64,000 bases of DNA, taken from Vibrio methylphosphonaticus. GTDB lineage: Bacteria; Pseudomonadota; Gammaproteobacteria; Enterobacterales; Vibrionaceae. A program made the translations under genes and the position numbers. Positions 1 to 9,581 of this stretch are shown piece by piece; the first letter of the stretch is position 1; each line of letters begins with the position of its first letter. The notes beneath the pieces are model-generated. The model was not told the origin of the DNA. It worked only from the letters and a program-made list of their open reading frames with translations, and searched no databases. The DNA is taken from positions 248,001 to 312,000 of the forward strand of contig NZ_JAMKMS010000003.1 of the NCBI RefSeq assembly GCF_023634655.1, read 5' to 3'.

Positions 1-378
1 TGCAGAGGTAAAAGGCAGTGTTGCTTTTGAGCGCATATCGCCTTTATTGTTATTTGGTCCAGTGAAACTGCCTTCTTTCGCGACAATATGCAGGACTCCA
101 TTATCAACAAATGAATTTACTTTCCGCTTGGTATAACATTGCTGCTCATTATTTCCCCCACCCCAACAGTTCTCTTCATGACTCCACTTCGACTTGTCAA
201 TTTCATCTCCTTGAAATTCGTCGTTCCAAACCATATTCCAAACAGCGTCAGGACTTCCGGTAGGGTCATTCAATTCTTCTTTAGAAAATGTCAGTGGCTC
301 GCTGGTAGAACTACAGCCAAATAAAGCTACGAGCAGCGCAGAAGATAGAGCGGAACGTGTAGTTACATTCTTGATCAT
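1..378 (-). CDS. GH16 beta-glucanase (laminarinase-like) lipoprotein, 3' end outside window
   Basis: Reading leftwards from an ATG at 378, the frame stays open to the window edge (126 codons seen). The start has a lipoprotein signal: a short hydrophobic stretch ending in LFGC at about residue 20, so the mature protein is probably lipid-anchored. Residues 45-80 contain WNDEFQGDEIDKSKW and then CWGGGNNEQQCYT, the usual entry to a glycoside hydrolase family 16 domain (beta-sandwich endo-beta-1,3- or 1,3/1,4-glucanases). The catalytic E-x-D-x-x-E motif lies beyond the edge and cannot be seen. The gene follows the MalM-like gene by 91 bp on the same strand and is probably co-transcribed with it. 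Given the phosphorylase and importer nearby, laminarin is the most likely substrate; agarase or carrageenase members of GH16 are less likely. Confidence 0.85.
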   Translation of the reverse strand, partial: MIKNVTTRSALSSALLVALFGCSSTSEPLTFSKEELNDPTGSPDAVWNMVWNDEFQGDEIDKSKWSHEENCWGGGNNEQQCYTKRKVNSFVDNGVLHIVAKEGSFTGPNNNKGDMRSKATLPFTSA

Positions 379-469
379 ATTAATTCCCTGTATGACGATA
401 CCTTCCGTTTTACAATGAAAAGAATCCGTCTTTACTATTGATTTATATTGTTATGCTTACGATTAAAAA

Positions 470-1348
470 TTAGGGGTGTAATTTCACAGATTGCATGAAT
501 ATGTTTTTGGCTATCGCCGGGTTCGTCGCCCTATTAACAAGCGATAATGCTTCTTCAAATTTATTTTGTTTTACCAAATCGACAATTTCTAAACCGTAAT
601 TATTGAGGTCTCGCTGAGTTAAACTGGCTTTATATTGTTCAAATGAACTGACGGTGAGAATAGGTAGTGATGCCGCTTGTTGAACAGGCTCCACTTGTCC
701 CGATTTAGATTTAGGCGGTAGCCCTTTTTCTATACCATCGATGGATAACGTTAACTTTCCCATGGCGCTATGAATAGAAAACGGCTGAAGCACACGTTTC
801 TGCATTTCAATGCTTTGACTGCGTTGCGCTGCAAACGAGTCTGGCAACTGCCGCGACGTTTTTTCAACCAGGGACGCCTGTGTGGTGTATATCACCAAAT
901 ATTCGGCTTGTTCGTTCTTATTCATCACCACTGATAAGTGATAGCGATCTGGATGAAAAATCGTTTGCTTTTCCAAAATCAAATCATCATTTGTGCTAGT
1001 GTGAATAACAGAATAATCACTATTAAGTAGCTGAACCTTAGGTACAAATACTTGGTTTTCTATATTGGAATAAACATCAAAACGCTGAATATGTCCAAAG
1101 CGTGAAAGGTCATAAGCCTGAAAAAACGACTTCCCAGTCGGAAACTCGAAAGCTTGAGATCGATGATTCAATTCGATGGTTAACTCATTTGTATGACTCA
1201 GCTCTTGATAATGCAGCTCTGAATAGTCTAGGCAGCACAACGGAGCCGCCGCTAATACGCTCGTGCCAGAAACGTCTGAATGCTGAGGAATTTGGCTGCA
1301 CCCTACGACAGTTGAGAGCAATATCGATGCTAGTAATGGTAATTTCAT
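470..1348 (-). CDS. MalM-like periplasmic lipoprotein
   Basis: A protein of about 292 residues with a lipoprotein signal (hydrophobic run ending VVGC). It resembles MalM, the maltose-operon periplasmic protein of enterobacteria, in overall design. An N-terminal low-complexity part is followed by a beta-rich domain (FVPKVQLLNS and YLVIYTT blocks) and a C-terminal helical segment with EEALSLVNRATNPAIAK. MalM's biochemical role is not well defined. I chose the ATG at 1348 because AAAGGA lies 6 bp upstream; in-frame starts at 1354 and 1381 are possible. No maltose gene lies nearby. The gene precedes the GH16 lipoprotein and lies downstream of a predicted LacI-family operator, which suggests a helper role in glucan handling at the envelope. 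Confidence 0.65.
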   Translation of the reverse strand: MKLPLLASILLSTVVGCSQIPQHSDVSGTSVLAAAPLCCLDYSELHYQELSHTNELTIELNHRSQAFEFPTGKSFFQAYDLSRFGHIQRFDVYSNIENQVFVPKVQLLNSDYSVIHTSTNDDLILEKQTIFHPDRYHLSVVMNKNEQAEYLVIYTTQASLVEKTSRQLPDSFAAQRSQSIEMQKRVLQPFSIHSAMGKLTLSIDGIEKGLPPKSKSGQVEPVQQAASLPILTVSSFEQYKASLTQRDLNNYGLEIVDLVKQNKFEEALSLVNRATNPAIAKNIFMQSVKLHP

Positions 1349-1547
1349 ATACATTCCTTTGCCTTTTACAAACTGCGACACTTAATACTAGAAATAAAAA
1401 CGTCGGGATAACTGAGTACACATATCCCCATATGCTTCCTCCCCCAAATAACACTATCCCGACAAAAACTGGTCAGCCTAGACGCTTAATTCGTTAATAG
1501 CCATTCTCACATTCCTTATGTTTGATAATCACGCTATAAGCACAAGA

Positions 1548-1567
1548 AAAAGAAAGCGCTTTCTTTT
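1548..1567. promoter_or_regulatory. LacI-family operator, perfect palindrome
   Basis: The 20-bp sequence AAAAGAAAGCGCTTTCTTTT is a perfect inverted repeat with the central CG-containing core typical of LacI/GalR operators. It lies in the 581-bp gap between the MalM-like gene (minus strand) and the LacI-family gene (plus strand), about 200 bp upstream of the former. The same 20-mer recurs upstream of the solute-binding protein gene at 12319-12338. The rest of the gap 1349-1929 holds one more partial site and no gene that I can support. Confidence 0.75.
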
Positions 1568-1736
1568 GTAATTAAAAAAACAGTGCTGACTCTTAATTAA
1601 CCATTCATTTAAATGTACGGAAATTTAAGCGTCTAATCCTCTTTTCTCTTGATAATAGAAGAGTAATCGAAAATAGCCTTACTGTACACGGATGATCGGC
1701 TTCCCTATCTTAAACCTTGAACAACATCACCATAAA

Positions 1737-1748
1737 GAAAGCGCTTAC
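1737..1748. promoter_or_regulatory. LacI-family operator, imperfect copy
   Basis: GAAAGCGCTTAC matches the 12-bp core GAAAGCGCTTTC at 11 of 12 positions. It lies about 180 bp upstream of the LacI-family gene and may serve autoregulation. This is inferred from sequence similarity only. Confidence 0.5.
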
Positions 1749-1929
1749 ATTTCACAACGTGTGCTTGGTCACTAAATCATCAACTTTTCCCAATCCTGTC
1801 CGTCAAGAAATGAAATTCGCAACTTTGATCACGTTTTTCTTTTTGAAACATCGAACTTACGTTAACACATCACGGTATTACTATGATTCTGTTGTATAAT
1901 TTCATCGTTAAATGATTAGGAATATAAGA

Positions 1930-2937
1930 TTGATTACGATAAAAGAAGTCGCTGAACTCGCTCAAGTTTCTCAAGCAACGGTCTCAAGAACGCTTAATGG
2001 GCACGCTTCTGTCAAAGAAGCAAACAAAACTCGAGTATATGCAGCGATCGAGCAATTGGGCTATAAACCAAATGCGTTTGCCCAGGCGCTAGCTTCAAAC
2101 CGCTCATGCAGTATTGGTATGTTGGTGGGAACCCTAGATGGTCCCTTCTATGGACCGATGATGCATGAAGTGGAAAAAGTCGTACGTAAAGAAAACTACC
2201 ACCTAATCATTACCAGCGGTCATGAAAAATATGACGAAGAGCATGAATCTATCCGCTTTCTTCGTTCCAAAAAAGTAGACGGCCTAGTACTGACTGTCGA
2301 TACCCTACCCGATAGCGAACTGCTAGAAATCGCCAACGAAGTCGAAGCGACGGTGCTCATTAACCGTTATATTCCAGAGATAGCCGATCGTTGTATTTGG
2401 ATAGATAATGAACGAGGCGGCTTTCTTGCAACCGAACACCTTATTCAAAAAGGCCACCTACATATTGGCTGTGTGACGGGTCAATTAAGCAAAGTCGACA
2501 GCCGAGATCGTCTACAAGGTTTTCGAAACGCACTGAGCCAATATGGTATTGACTACAATCCACACGCGGTTGTTGAAGGACGTTTTGATCACAAGTGCAA
2601 CCATGAAGCCATTCGTCGCTTGCTCGACCGAGATATTCCTCTCACCGCAATTTTCTGTATGAATGATAATATTGCGATGACGGCGTATAGCTTGTGTATT
2701 GAAAGAGGTCTCACTGTTGGCGAAGACATTTCAATTATCGGTTTTGATAACGTATCATTTGGTCAATATATGACACCGGGATTGACCACCATTGACTTTC
2801 CAATTCAAACCATGGCAACCGAAGCCGCTAAGAAAGTCATGGGAATCGTGCAAGGCAAGAGTAACGCGAAGCAGCCAAGCGCACCTATTGTCCCAGACGT
2901 TATTGTTAGAGGCTCAGTCAAAGATTTAACAGAGTGA
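1930..2937 (+). CDS. LacI-family transcriptional repressor
   Basis: A LacI/GalR regulator of about 335 residues. The N-terminal helix-turn-helix is clear (TIKEVAELAQVSQATVSRTL), with the hinge helix region ending near NAFAQALA. A periplasmic-binding-protein-like sensor domain follows, with VDGLVLTV, the FCMNDNIAM block and ISIIGFDN near the C-terminus. The ATG at 1912 adds six residues before the usual start. A TTG at 1930 has AGGA 8 bp upstream and puts the HTH at the standard distance, so I prefer it. The gene is convergent with the phosphorylase gene and shares a bidirectional terminator with it. The GAAAGCGCTTTC palindromes nearby have the symmetry expected for its operator. The inducer is probably a beta-glucan oligosaccharide (inference). 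Confidence 0.9.
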   Translation: MITIKEVAELAQVSQATVSRTLNGHASVKEANKTRVYAAIEQLGYKPNAFAQALASNRSCSIGMLVGTLDGPFYGPMMHEVEKVVRKENYHLIITSGHEKYDEEHESIRFLRSKKVDGLVLTVDTLPDSELLEIANEVEATVLINRYIPEIADRCIWIDNERGGFLATEHLIQKGHLHIGCVTGQLSKVDSRDRLQGFRNALSQYGIDYNPHAVVEGRFDHKCNHEAIRRLLDRDIPLTAIFCMNDNIAMTAYSLCIERGLTVGEDISIIGFDNVSFGQYMTPGLTTIDFPIQTMATEAAKKVMGIVQGKSNAKQPSAPIVPDVIVRGSVKDLTE

Positions 2938-3025
2938 TTCCCTGCAAAATCGGAAAAACATTTTTATCGCTGTTCAGTTTTCATTGCCAATCAATTTTTG
3001 TCGCGCACTTCTTTTCAAGAATAAT

Positions 3026-3056
3026 AAAGGGGAGCACCAAATGGTGACTCCCCTTT
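3026..3056. terminator. Bidirectional terminator between LacI gene and phosphorylase gene
   Basis: The arms AAAGGGGAG/CTCCCCTTT plus inner CACC/GGTG (one bulged A) form a stable hairpin with A/T-rich flanks on both sides. It lies between two convergent genes. Confidence 0.75.
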
Positions 3057-3155
3057 ATATGATTAAGCCTAATACTTATAGCCTAGGCAGAAACGCAAAG
3101 TATTTTCTTTACTTACCACCCCCCAACGTCGCATAGCGACTATTGAATAGCCCTG

Positions 3156-6100
3156 TTACATCATGCTCATTGGCAAATTAACCGTTACTGCTTTTACTTG
3201 GTGAGCACGAGAAAAGATAGCGTTGCTGAGCAGCGTTGGTATCGTAGCCGATTTTAGTATTGTCACCTCACCCGAAACCATTTCAACGTCAATACTCAAC
3301 TCTTTCGATTGGTTAATGACATACATAAATGGCACCTGACAATACGTAAATGCAAGGCTATTGACTGGCATTGGTATACTTTGTCGCTGCCCTTCTACAT
3401 CAAAGTAACAGAACGTGTTCGGTTGAGTAATGAACTCTTGTTTTTGTAACAACGTCGGTGAGATATGGATTTCACCATCCGTAATCTCAATACCCAGTTC
3501 ACCAAAGCGCGTTAAAATCTCTTCTTTCACTTGTCCTGTCATTCCCGGTTGCTGTGCACCCGCTTGTTTAGGAGTATGAGAATAAGGGTCTGTAGGGAAT
3601 GCGCCATATACATCTGGTGTTTTATTAAACCCTATCCCCGCGCGGACGCGATAGTAATAATCAGCTAGCTTAGCCGTTTCTTCGCTTTCCGGAGATTCCA
3701 AGTATGCACGTTGATAATTCTCTTGTACTGCGAGTAGCAGCTTAGAAACCATGTGCCAATAAATACAACCTAAGCCTTCATAACCAAACATCGTGCCTGA
3801 ACGGCCTGTAAATGCTTTATGGTTAAACGTCAGCTCGTAGATGTCTTTTATTTGTTCCCAGTCCTGTTCTGAATGGGCAGGGTAATCATCCTTCACTTCT
3901 GCGATTTTATCGATTAACTTACCCACATTTTCAAAATCAGCATTAAAGTGTACCTGTTGATTGCCACCCGCAACGACCAATCGCTTGTCATTGGCAGCTA
4001 ACATGACTTGGAGTAATTCACAGTGCTCTAGCATAGTACTTGAGACTTGGTTTTTATCTAAATAACTTGGTAACGTTCGATCTGGATAGAGCATGAAACT
4101 CTGTTGATCTTCCCGGTACATATCACTAGCAAATAGCTTATCTAACAACGTAATAGCTTGCTTGGAATCCAGAATACCGGAACTCAATATGGCAACCTGC
4201 CCTTCTAGCATGGGGTACAACTCCGCAACTTCAGCCGTGCCATGAGACAAGTCCAGAATATTGTAAGCATTGTACAAACCATCGCTGCGTTTGTTATTCA
4301 TAATACTTTGATCAAGCAATGACACACTGACGTCCAACAACTCATTGATTTTGCTCATATCGATATTGGATTTACCACTAAACCCATCCGCGTATACTCG
4401 TTGGCGATACGCATCTGCACTCTCTTCAAGGTTAACTAACATCTGTTTGCGAAGCTCTGGTGTAATGTCATTACTTCGTACAATCGTTAACATTTCTTTT
4501 AGGCGAGTATTCGTGTTCAGTAACCATGTTGACACTTCGTTAGACAACTCAACACTCATAGACGCTTTACAGACAAGCTTTCGCAAGAAAGTGACATAGC
4601 GACGAATGTAATACAACGTCACCATCGATAAACCATTACCAACAATTGCGTTATTCGCATCGTTCCATTCTGGGCGCTGGGTATTAAGCCAAATACCACC
4701 ATCAAGAACAAAGTTACTCAACTTTGACAACAGAGGGACCAACAATTTTTCCAGCAGATTAACTTGATAAACTTCGCCATTTCTATCGAGTAGTAAGCGA
4801 CCGTCACTGCCTAGCGTTGCGCTTAATTCTTCTGTTAACTGTTGCTTTTGAGTATTAAAAGAAACCGTGTCTTTCGGGTTTGCAAGTAACCCTTCTACAT
4901 TACACAGCTCATAAGGCACATTGGCGTAACTATAGTTCGCGTCAGAGAGCCATGATGTCAGGTCATTATGGTGATATTTGTCGGCAAGCTCTAAGAACTT
5001 AAGTAGGTAAATGATCTGGTGATCACCCCAATAACCAATATTGCTCCAAGGGTCATCCAGTTCCAATAATTCCCAGTCCACCCCTTCTTTTGTAATTCGA
5101 TAAGGATTATAGCCATCAACCGTCGATGCGTTGACAAACTTAGCAATAAACGAACCAATAAAATGCGGATAACTCAGCGCCATAGCTTCCCAGTTTTGGA
5201 AAATATCGCGCCAATTCCCTTGATAGGCAAGGAGTCGATTTCCCTCATCATCACGCACTTTTATTTCAAAGTGGTTCCATGGCCGGCTTGGATCACCGTG
5301 CCTGCGACCAAACGTTAGCGGTAAATATTCGTAACATAAGCGTACAAGCTGGTCATCACCTGTAGCTTTGGCTGCTGCCATTAACTCTGGGTGCGTAAGG
5401 TTCGCATTTAAAGAGGCAATGAAATCACTATGTCGTTCAAACACGCGGCTGTTCATCGCCTTTAATGAACTAATGACATCGGCAGTATCAAGGTGATACC
5501 CCGATACAAACACACCACCACGCATATTGTTAAACAATACATTGGCGTAATGGTGCACGCTCGTTTCTTCATTTGATGTTAATTGCCAAGCGTCAGCACC
5601 TGACATTAACGTAACGAGATCCAACTGATTACGCGCGACATCCTCCTGTACCAATTTCAGGAGGTCGTCACCACGGTGTATCGACTGCCTTAGTTCATCG
5701 ACTTCTACGTGGGTTTTGTCGATATCAGCGACCATCAACCAAGCCTTTTTCTCTGCTGGCTTTAGTTCAATAGCTTGATGAATAAAATAAGCGCCACGTT
5801 CACCGCGGGTAAGTTGGTCATGCTGTATCGGCAAGCCTTTCCTAAATTGCCCCAATGCTTTTGCACTCAGTAAAATATCGGCGTCATTATCCGTGATAGA
5901 AAACGCTGTCGTTGTCCTTAGAGACTCTGCCGGTTCGGCTCGGTCACTAAGCTTTGCGTACATGCTGTACGTTGCCATAGGCAAGTCATCAACACGCTCG
6001 TTCCATTTGTAAGCATCAACAAGTGCACTGCGAGTCTGCAACGCCTGTAATGGCGCCCCCGATGGAAGTAAGTTCTGGATACCATCGATCACTTCCATGT

Positions 6101-6599
6101 GCACATTCGTTTGCGATAAGTTGGTGATTTCCGTTTCTCTTACGAAACCAAATGCCTCACCACAGCTCCAACTGTACTGATAGCGTAGTGCTAAAGAGTG
6201 GTTCACTTCCTCAAAAATAATTTTGTCACCGACTGAGTTCTTATATAAGTTCCTTTGAACCTCATATCGACCATCATGGTGCTCATTATAGGGTTCCCAT
6301 AGCAATGGCGCCCCATCCCCTCTCACAACCTTGACGATGGTTTTCGCGCCCGTGTTGTGGGCGCTCTCATGAATATGGTCCACTGAACGATACGGGAAAA
6401 GGGCGTTCTCTGGACGAACACGCCCGGCAGACAAAGCACCAGTAGACGAAATAAAGAACCAATGATTACTTGCTGATACCACACTGATAAAAAATGGGGA
6501 CATTTGGTCCACATCACTAATTTTGTAAAATCGCTCTCCGTCTCGATCGACAAATTGCCCTGATACGGCTGAAGCACTCTCTTTTGGTCTATTTTCCAT
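3156..6599 (-). CDS. GH149-type beta-1,3-oligoglucan phosphorylase
   Basis: A cytoplasmic protein of about 1147 residues without signal peptide. Length and design fit GH149 (about 1100 residues), the family of inverting beta-1,3-glucan phosphorylases related to GH94. It opens with a beta-sandwich-like region (residues 1-300), followed by a long (alpha/alpha)6-type catalytic region. Family-style blocks are FGRRHGDPSRPWNHF near residue 430, GNWRDIFQNWEA near 458 and DPWSNIGYWGDHQIIYLL near 515-530. The Asp in GYWGDHQ is my candidate general acid. The expected reaction is oligoglucan plus phosphate giving glucose-1-phosphate and a shortened chain. The ATG at 6599 is preferred; a GTG at 6611 is in frame. 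It is the last gene of the importer operon but has its own operator just upstream. A divergent GH94 enzyme is the main alternative. Confidence 0.75.
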   Translation of the reverse strand: MENRPKESASAVSGQFVDRDGERFYKISDVDQMSPFFISVVSASNHWFFISSTGALSAGRVRPENALFPYRSVDHIHESAHNTGAKTIVKVVRGDGAPLLWEPYNEHHDGRYEVQRNLYKNSVGDKIIFEEVNHSLALRYQYSWSCGEAFGFVRETEITNLSQTNVHMEVIDGIQNLLPSGAPLQALQTRSALVDAYKWNERVDDLPMATYSMYAKLSDRAEPAESLRTTTAFSITDNDADILLSAKALGQFRKGLPIQHDQLTRGERGAYFIHQAIELKPAEKKAWLMVADIDKTHVEVDELRQSIHRGDDLLKLVQEDVARNQLDLVTLMSGADAWQLTSNEETSVHHYANVLFNNMRGGVFVSGYHLDTADVISSLKAMNSRVFERHSDFIASLNANLTHPELMAAAKATGDDQLVRLCYEYLPLTFGRRHGDPSRPWNHFEIKVRDDEGNRLLAYQGNWRDIFQNWEAMALSYPHFIGSFIAKFVNASTVDGYNPYRITKEGVDWELLELDDPWSNIGYWGDHQIIYLLKFLELADKYHHNDLTSWLSDANYSYANVPYELCNVEGLLANPKDTVSFNTQKQQLTEELSATLGSDGRLLLDRNGEVYQVNLLEKLLVPLLSKLSNFVLDGGIWLNTQRPEWNDANNAIVGNGLSMVTLYYIRRYVTFLRKLVCKASMSVELSNEVSTWLLNTNTRLKEMLTIVRSNDITPELRKQMLVNLEESADAYRQRVYADGFSGKSNIDMSKINELLDVSVSLLDQSIMNNKRSDGLYNAYNILDLSHGTAEVAELYPMLEGQVAILSSGILDSKQAITLLDKLFASDMYREDQQSFMLYPDRTLPSYLDKNQVSSTMLEHCELLQVMLAANDKRLVVAGGNQQVHFNADFENVGKLIDKIAEVKDDYPAHSEQDWEQIKDIYELTFNHKAFTGRSGTMFGYEGLGCIYWHMVSKLLLAVQENYQRAYLESPESEETAKLADYYYRVRAGIGFNKTPDVYGAFPTDPYSHTPKQAGAQQPGMTGQVKEEILTRFGELGIEITDGEIHISPTLLQKQEFITQPNTFCYFDVEGQRQSIPMPVNSLAFTYCQVPFMYVINQSKELSIDVEMVSGEVTILKSATIPTLLSNAIFSRAHQVKAVTVNLPMSMM

Positions 6600-6617
6600 A
6601 ATGTATATCACTTATTT

Positions 6618-6629
6618 GAAAGCGCTTTC
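6618..6629. promoter_or_regulatory. LacI-family operator inside the operon
   Basis: A perfect GAAAGCGCTTTC core lies in the 49-bp gap between the second ATPase gene and the phosphorylase gene, ending 19 bp before the ATG at 6599. It could control an internal promoter or block elongation. It sits close to the ribosome-binding region of the phosphorylase. Confidence 0.65.
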
Positions 6630-6648
6630 TTTTGCGCTAAAATGAGAA

Positions 6649-7620
6649 TTAAAGGTTGTGGCAACGAGCAAAGTGCTCAGGTGCAATTTGTACTGGCTCT
6701 GGCATCTGGGTCTGACACTGCTCTGATGCATTCGGACAGCGCATATAAAATGGGCAACCAACACTATCAGGCTTCCACAACGGTATATCCCCTTTCTTCA
6801 CCATGAGTTCACGACGACCAGCCTTGCCTGCTTCCGGCACAGCGGAAAGCAACAATTTAGAATAAGGATGCTGCGGGTTTTGAGTTACGTTATCACTTGC
6901 TCCCCACTCCACCATGTGACCAACGTACATAACTGCGGTTTTCTCAGCAAAATAACGAGCCGTGGCGATATCATGAGTAATATACATAAATGAGATACCA
7001 TGCTTGTCTTTAAGGTCCGCCATTAAATTCAAAATACCCAGTCGAACAGAGACATCTAGCATCGAAATAGGCTCGTCAGCCAAGATGACTTCAGGGTCAA
7101 CGGCAAGCGCACGAGCAATAGCAACACGTTGCCGTTGCCCACCACTCAATTCATGGGGGAATTTTTCCGCCGTTTCTTTTACCGGTGATAAACCTACCAA
7201 TTCAAGTAAGTCGTATACTAACTGTGGCACGGCTTCTTTTGCTGCACGTTTATGTATCAGTAGCGGACGTGCAATATGATGATAGATCGTGTGCACGGGA
7301 TTTAGGCTGCCAAACGGGTCTTGAAAGATCATCTGTACTTGACGTGCGTACTCAAGAGCCCCATTTTTTTCGATGTAAGTGTTAAGTGGTACACCCTTAA
7401 AGCTAATGTTGCCGGATGTCTCATCATAAATGCGAGTTAGGATTCGAGCACCCGTGCTCTTGCCTGACCCAGATTCTCCAACAATCGCTAACGCTTCACC
7501 TTTTTTAAGTTCAAACGAGACATCATTGACTGCACGCATTACATTACTTTTTGCCGATTGACCAAGAGGAAAATCTTTGACTAAATTGTTGACGGAAAGA
7601 ATCACTTCATTACTTTGCAT
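6649..7620 (-). CDS. Oligosaccharide/oligopeptide-type ABC importer, ATPase (DppF/OppF class)
   Basis: 323 residues. Walker A is GESGSGKST (about 49-57), the signature is [15 protein letters not shown] and Walker B is VILADEP. The C-terminus carries the oligopeptide-ABC extension with cysteines in CPFYMRCPNASEQC, typical of OppF/DppF partners. A GAGG ribosome site precedes the ATG. It starts 10 bp after the other ATPase gene and is the fifth gene of the importer operon. Members of this transporter family carry peptides, but several bacterial examples carry cello-, chito- or laminari-oligosaccharides. The context here favours beta-glucan oligosaccharides. Confidence 0.9.
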   Translation of the reverse strand: MQSNEVILSVNNLVKDFPLGQSAKSNVMRAVNDVSFELKKGEALAIVGESGSGKSTGARILTRIYDETSGNISFKGVPLNTYIEKNGALEYARQVQMIFQDPFGSLNPVHTIYHHIARPLLIHKRAAKEAVPQLVYDLLELVGLSPVKETAEKFPHELSGGQRQRVAIARALAVDPEVILADEPISMLDVSVRLGILNLMADLKDKHGISFMYITHDIATARYFAEKTAVMYVGHMVEWGASDNVTQNPQHPYSKLLLSAVPEAGKAGRRELMVKKGDIPLWKPDSVGCPFYMRCPNASEQCQTQMPEPVQIAPEHFARCHNL

Positions 7621-7630
7621 CTTTCTTACC

Positions 7631-8584
7631 TCACATCAGATGACAAGCGACCAAGCGGTCAGCATCAGTTTTTATTAACTTTGGCTCTTCACGAGTGCAT
7701 ACTTTCGTGCACTCGCCGCAGCGCTCTTGAAAGTTACAGCCAGTCGGGATGTTTAACAGATTCACAGGGTTGCCCGGGATACCATAAAGGCGCTCTTTGG
7801 GTCCATGAATTGTCGGGAATGAAGCAATCAACCCTTTTGTGTAAGGATGCTTAGGCGAACCAAACACTTCACCTGCACTGCCCAGTTCAATCAAGTTTCC
7901 TGCGTACATCACACCAATTCGATCAGCAATCTCACCCATCAGACTTAAGTCGTGGCTAATGAACAAAATGGAGAAACCAAACTTCGTTTTAAGATCATAA
8001 AGCTCGTTCAAAATCTCACGTTCTACCACCACATCTAAAGCCGTGGTCGGTTCGTCCATAATTATTAACTTAGGCTCTAGCGCTAAAGCGATAGCAATAA
8101 CGACACGTTGACGCATACCACCACTGAGTTGATGGGGAAAACTTCCCATTCGATCGGCATGGATCCCCACTACTTCTAATAGTTCGGCACCACGTTCATA
8201 TGCTTGCTTGTAGCTGACCTTTTTATGCGCGAGGATCACATCCACCAGCTGTTCACCTATTGTGATAACAGGGTTTAACGAGTTCATCGCACTTTGAAAC
8301 ACAACAGACACATCATTCCAACGAAACTTACGTAGCTGACGAGCGTTCATTTTCAGCACATCCTCTCCCTTGTAGAGGACCTCACCTTCTGAAATCAATG
8401 CCGGAGCTTTGTGTAACCGTGAAATGGCAAACGCTAAGGTACTTTTTCCGCAACCTGATTCACCGGCGATACCTAAGGTTTCGCCTGGTTGAATGGTTAA
8501 GCTGACATTATTTACTGCACGTGCGATACCGTTTGGTGAAACGTAATCAACACATAAATTGTTAATTTCAAGTAGTGCACTCAT
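7631..8584 (-). CDS. Oligosaccharide/oligopeptide-type ABC importer, ATPase (DppD/OppD class)
   Basis: 317 residues from the ATG at 8584. That start overlaps the stop codon of the preceding permease by one base (TAATG), so translation is probably coupled; a longer frame from 8629 would lie inside the permease. Walker A is GESGCGKST, the signature is LSGGMRQRVVIAIAL and Walker B is LIIMDEP. The C-terminal oligopeptide-type extension has the Cys cluster CNFQERCGECTKVC, which in some relatives binds an iron-sulfur cluster. It pairs with the DppF-class ATPase downstream to power the importer. Confidence 0.9.
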   Translation of the reverse strand: MSALLEINNLCVDYVSPNGIARAVNNVSLTIQPGETLGIAGESGCGKSTLAFAISRLHKAPALISEGEVLYKGEDVLKMNARQLRKFRWNDVSVVFQSAMNSLNPVITIGEQLVDVILAHKKVSYKQAYERGAELLEVVGIHADRMGSFPHQLSGGMRQRVVIAIALALEPKLIIMDEPTTALDVVVEREILNELYDLKTKFGFSILFISHDLSLMGEIADRIGVMYAGNLIELGSAGEVFGSPKHPYTKGLIASFPTIHGPKERLYGIPGNPVNLLNIPTGCNFQERCGECTKVCTREEPKLIKTDADRLVACHLM

Positions 8585-9573
8585 TATAGGCCTCGACGCT
8601 TGTCTGCTTCTTTCTTTAGTTTGTGCCACAGTTTCATGTGTGGTCCCGTCCGTAATTTCGGATTACTCACTTGGTCGATAGACATATTAATCAGAGCAAG
8701 CGCGCCGCCTGTAATTGCAAGTGCCATTGCAGGTACTAACATTTCCCACCATGCACCGGTATACAGTGATGAAGAGGTCTGTGCCCAATACAACATAGAA
8801 CCCCAACTCACTTCCGTCGCATCTCCCAGTCCAAGAATACCAAGGCCAGCTTCCGCACCCATGGCGTAGATAACAGTTCCAAGGAAACCACCAAACACGA
8901 TCGAGACCAAATTCGGCAGTATTTCTACTAAAATGATACGTGCTTTTGATTCCCCCATTACCTCAGCAGAAATAATGAATTCTTTATTTCTTATCGCCAT
9001 GGTTTGTGAACGAATCACCCTCGCCCCCCAGGGCCAGGAGGTAATCCCCAACAATACCGTTATCACCAAGGACCCGACTTGCCCTAAGAAGGCGGCTAAC
9101 ACTATCAATAAAGGTAATTGAGGAAAAACAAGAAAAACGTTGGTCAAGAAGTTCAAACGGTCATCGATTTTCCCTCCAAAATACCCAGACGATACCCCAA
9201 CGAGCACTGCTATAGTCATAGCGATCACCCCTGCACTCAAGGCTACGGTGAGTGATTTTCTCGCACCATGTAACACTTGGCTGTAGACATCACGTCCACT
9301 TCGAGTTGACCCCAAAACATGGTCCGCACTTGGTGCCATATGAGGTCTTGCCACACGCTTTTGAGGGTCATGGGTTGCTAGTGAAGAAGCGAATATTGCT
9401 CCGATCAACACTAAGCTCATCAATGTTCCACCAATAATGGCCGGAGGGTTTCCGTAAAAAAATGCGTAAACCGTACTCAGCTTATTTTTGATATTCTTCC
9501 ATGAAAAGCGAGCTTCACGGATAGCTAAGTTTGGCTGGTTTGTGTATTTATGAGCATCAATTAACTTGTCCAT
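8584..9573 (-). CDS. ABC importer permease (DppC class)
   Basis: 329 residues from the ATG at 9573, which has AGGG about 7 bp upstream and lies 8 bp after the previous stop. The upstream frame to 9609 would overlap that gene. One N-terminal membrane helix (PAIIGGTLMSLVLIGAIFAS) is followed by the BPD-transp-1 domain with about five helices. The EAA-loop region around AEVMGESKARIILVEILPN contacts the ATPases. It forms the inner-membrane channel together with the DppB-class gene. Confidence 0.9.
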   Translation of the reverse strand: MDKLIDAHKYTNQPNLAIREARFSWKNIKNKLSTVYAFFYGNPPAIIGGTLMSLVLIGAIFASSLATHDPQKRVARPHMAPSADHVLGSTRSGRDVYSQVLHGARKSLTVALSAGVIAMTIAVLVGVSSGYFGGKIDDRLNFLTNVFLVFPQLPLLIVLAAFLGQVGSLVITVLLGITSWPWGARVIRSQTMAIRNKEFIISAEVMGESKARIILVEILPNLVSIVFGGFLGTVIYAMGAEAGLGILGLGDATEVSWGSMLYWAQTSSSLYTGAWWEMLVPAMALAITGGALALINMSIDQVSNPKLRTGPHMKLWHKLKKEADKRRGL

Positions 9574-9581
9574 AATGCACC

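Noticed and set aside
1102..1497. Plus-strand reading frame of 131 codons
   Set aside because: Antisense to the MalM-like gene, with no ribosome site; it is a shadow of that gene.
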